From contig CAMCWS010000090.1 in assembly GCA_945882755.1 (NCBI GenBank), positions 1 through 7,669 of the forward strand: a stretch of DNA of 7,669 nucleotides. Direction: 5' to 3'. The notes under the pieces are model-generated. The model saw nothing but the letters and a program-made list of their open reading frames with translations. It was not told where the DNA came from and did no database searches. Shown here one piece after another: positions 6,088 through 7,669 of this stretch (positions within the stretch are counted from its first letter, which is position 1; each line of letters begins with the position of its first letter). The translations under genes were made by a program, and so were the position numbers. Source of the DNA: Bordetella parapertussis (GTDB lineage: Bacteria > Pseudomonadota > Gammaproteobacteria > Burkholderiales > Burkholderiaceae_C).

Positions 6088-7251
6088 TTAGAACCTTGTA
6101 ACGACTTGAAACTGGTGACCATTGGCACGCGCCAAATAAACAGGCGCGTTTTTAAAATGGTTACCTACATAGCTGGCGCCTCTGGCGCTTTGGTAAGCCA
6201 AATTACGCTTGGCGATCTGCGGCCAATGCTCTGGCAGATGCAGGTTGTTGTCGAACATGGCGGCCAAAAAATGCATGCCCTCGTAAGCCGACTGGCCCAA
6301 GGCATTGAGTACGGGTGCCCTCAAACCATGCCGTGCGCTGAAACGCTCTTGCAAAGCCAAGTTGGCGTCTGTTTGCAAGTTGGCAAAGTAACTGGCTGCC
6401 ACGTACAAGCCTTCGGTTTTGTCTGAACCTATGCCCATGAGCACATTTTCTTCAATGGCGCACGACAAACGAACAGCGCGGCGACTCAAACCCGCATGAC
6501 CAAACTGGCGGTTGAACGTGATGGCGTCTTGACCCACCAAAGACACCAACACCGCATCGGCTTGCAAGCTTTGCAAACGGTCCAGCACGGCTGAAAAATC
6601 TTGGGTACCTATTGGCAAATACATGGAGTCCAAGACCAAGCCACCGCTTTGCTCAACATAGGTTTGTGCCAAGCGGTGCGAGACACGCGGCCACACATAG
6701 TCGTTGCCCACGAACAGCCAGCGCTTGGCCTTTTCATGGCGACTCAGCCAATCGACTGCGGGGCGCAACTGCTGCGCTGGGGTTTCACCCAGCGTGAAAA
6801 CCCCGGGGTTGACTTCGCCGCCCTCATACAAGGGCGTGTATACATAGGGTAACAAGCCACCCACACTTTGAACAATGCGCTCGCGAACAGCACTGGTATG
6901 CATGCCCACCAGGGCTTCGATGCCGTGGGCGTCGATGGTGCGCAGCAATTCTTCTTCAAAGTTGGCGGACTCATCGGAGGCATTAAGGCACACCAAGCGC
7001 ACCTGACGCCCTGCAATGCCATTGCGTTGATTGAGTTCAGCCACAGCCAATTCGGCACTGGCCAATGCAGAAGGCGTCCAAATACCCGCTGCACCTTCTT
7101 GCGCCATGCATAAACCAATAGAGATATGTTGCACATCCACTGGAAGCGCAAGAGAGCGAGGCGCTTGCCATGTGCGCACTTTTTTGGGGTGATGCATGCA
7201 TGAAATTCGTGCATCCATTCCCCGATATTGACCATTCCAGTGTCTGCCCAT
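6088..7251 (-). CDS. AmiC-like cytoplasmic amide-sensing regulator (NhlC/NhhC-like)
   Basis: Protein of 387 aa with the type-I periplasmic-binding fold, closest in pattern to AmiC, the amide sensor of Pseudomonas. Shared segments are ISIGLC (43-48), ALVGMHTSAVRERI (113-126; AmiC has LVGCYMSHTRKAV), YTPLYEGGEVNP (138-149; AmiC YPTPYEGFEYSP), GNDYVWPR (182-189; AmiC GSDYIYPRE) and the ADAVLVSLVG strand (231-240). There is no signal peptide, so it should stay in the cytoplasm and act as a sensor, not a transporter component. The C-terminal APxGxVxV motif kept in AmiC and in the neighbouring binding protein is degenerate here (SARGASYVGNHF, 355-366). Start choice is uncertain: Met1 (7251), Met12 (7218) and Met19 (7197) all precede the fold, and only 7251 has an AGG at suitable distance. 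It lies 135 bp upstream of the amidase in the same direction and divergent from a MarR-type gene, an arrangement recalling nhlC/nhlD of Rhodococcus. Confidence 0.87.
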   Translation of the reverse strand: MGRHWNGQYRGMDARISCMHHPKKVRTWQAPRSLALPVDVQHISIGLCMAQEGAAGIWTPSALASAELAVAELNQRNGIAGRQVRLVCLNASDESANFEEELLRTIDAHGIEALVGMHTSAVRERIVQSVGGLLPYVYTPLYEGGEVNPGVFTLGETPAQQLRPAVDWLSRHEKAKRWLFVGNDYVWPRVSHRLAQTYVEQSGGLVLDSMYLPIGTQDFSAVLDRLQSLQADAVLVSLVGQDAITFNRQFGHAGLSRRAVRLSCAIEENVLMGIGSDKTEGLYVAASYFANLQTDANLALQERFSARHGLRAPVLNALGQSAYEGMHFLAAMFDNNLHLPEHWPQIAKRNLAYQSARGASYVGNHFKNAPVYLARANGHQFQVVTRF

Positions 7252-7296
7252 GTTGCCTATGCCAATCTTTTCACCTGCAACCCAACAAAGAATGCC

Positions 7297-7324
7297 CCAA
7301 GCACAACAAAGATGTTGTCCTTGG
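7297..7324. promoter_or_regulatory. 28-bp near-perfect palindrome, candidate MarR-type operator
   Basis: The two halves are CCAAG-c-ACAACA (7297-7308) and TGTTGT-c-CTTGG (7313-7324) around a 4-bp centre; 11 of 12 positions pair. The inner 16 bp (ACAACA, 4 bp, TGTTGT) have the size usual for MarR-family operators. The right half contains the candidate -35 of the MarR-type gene, so bound protein would block that promoter and could also affect the divergent gene. The role is inferred from position and symmetry. Confidence 0.65.
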
Positions 7325-7343
7325 AAAAGAAGTTCATTAGACT
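7315..7343 (+). promoter_or_regulatory. Candidate sigma70-type promoter of the MarR-type gene
   Basis: TTGTCC (7315-7320) and TAGACT (7338-7343) are 17 bp apart and each match 4 of 6 consensus bases. The -10 lies 33 bp before the start codon at 7376. The -35 is inside the right half of the palindrome, consistent with autorepression. Confidence 0.4.
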
Positions 7344-7375
7344 AGCAGAAATTCAACAGAATGTAAGCAGGATAT

Positions 7376-7669
7376 ATGCCTAGTCCAGACCTGAACAACT
7401 ACCTCTCTTACTTGCTGGCTTCTGCCAACCGTACGATGAGCATGGGTTTGGGCAAAGCCATTGCCCAAGAAAAAATGACCGAACAACACTGGCGTATCTT
7501 GCAAGTGTTGTCAGATGAAAACGGACGCGCTATGGGGGAATTGGCCGAGCAGGTGCTGATGAACCATCCCGCCCTTACCAAAAACATCGACAAGCTTGTG
7601 AGCCGCGGCTTGGTCATGCGCAACACCTCACCAGAAGACAGTCGCAAAGTGCTGGTCTTTATTTCCAAC
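7376..7669 (+). CDS. MarR-family transcriptional regulator (partial, 3' end beyond window)
   Basis: DNA-binding regulator; the first 98 residues are visible and the frame is open to the window edge. TEQHWRILQVL (35-45) is the helix leading into a winged helix-turn-helix, with LAEQVLMNHPALTKNIDKLVSRGLV (56-80) as the helix-turn-helix and TSPEDSRKVLVFIS (84-97) as the wing with the family's typical D-x-R. MarR proteins act as dimers on short palindromes, often as repressors released by a small ligand. The ATG at 7376 is preceded by AGGA (7369-7372) at a short spacing of 3 nt; the next in-frame Met codons (residues 21 and 23) would remove part of the N-terminal dimerisation helix. Divergence from an AmiC-like sensor suggests an NhlD/NhhD-like role in amide control. 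The C-terminal dimerisation helices lie outside the window. Confidence 0.9.
   Translation, partial: MPSPDLNNYLSYLLASANRTMSMGLGKAIAQEKMTEQHWRILQVLSDENGRAMGELAEQVLMNHPALTKNIDKLVSRGLVMRNTSPEDSRKVLVFISN

Larger units (their letters stand above)
7252..7375. other. Divergent promoter region between the AmiC-like and MarR-type genes
   Basis: The 124-bp gap serves both genes. It holds a 28-bp near-perfect palindrome, a candidate rightward promoter and a 9-bp direct repeat, CAACAAAGA, at 7283-7291 and 7304-7312, exactly 21 bp apart (two helical turns). No good leftward promoter could be picked by eye. Confidence 0.65.

Overview
The window looks like part of a betaproteobacterial chromosome, probably Burkholderiales/Comamonadaceae. 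This is inferred from the moderate GC content, the protein style and the gene content, and no marker gene is present to prove it. It holds seven genes: six read leftward (minus strand) and one reads rightward at the right edge. Together they look like a complete unit for sensing, importing and hydrolysing short amides, possibly the lower half of a nitrile-degradation pathway.

Right end (6088-7669): a MarR-family regulator (plus strand, cut by the window edge) is divergent from an AmiC-like protein (minus strand). The AmiC-like protein has the periplasmic-binding-protein fold but no export signal, so it should be a cytoplasmic amide sensor. Their 124-bp shared promoter region holds a 28-bp near-perfect palindrome overlapping a candidate promoter of the MarR gene. 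An AmiC-like protein beside a MarR-type protein recalls the NhlC/NhlD and NhhC/NhhD regulator pairs of Rhodococcus rhodochrous J1 nitrile hydratase clusters. It differs from the AmiC/AmiR antitermination pair of Pseudomonas.

Middle (4435-6087): a 135-bp AT-rich gap contains a perfect 9+9 inverted repeat and a weak promoter candidate. It precedes an amidase-signature amidase whose catalytic Lys96, Ser171 and Ser195 fall at the same residue numbers as in the Rhodococcus nitrile-pathway amidases.

Left part (1-4357): a five-gene branched-chain-amino-acid/urea/amide-type ABC importer follows in the same direction: a Tat-signal binding protein, two permeases and two ATPases. The second ATPase is cut at its Walker B motif by the left edge. 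The permease and first ATPase genes overlap by 4 bp each and the other gaps are 14 to 77 bp, so amidase and importer probably form one operon.

Proposed logic (inference): the binding protein captures an amide in the periplasm, the importer brings it in, the cytoplasmic amidase releases ammonia and a carboxylate, and the AmiC-like sensor reports amide levels to the MarR-type DNA-binding partner. Individual families are known. The combination and its operators are the points worth checking.
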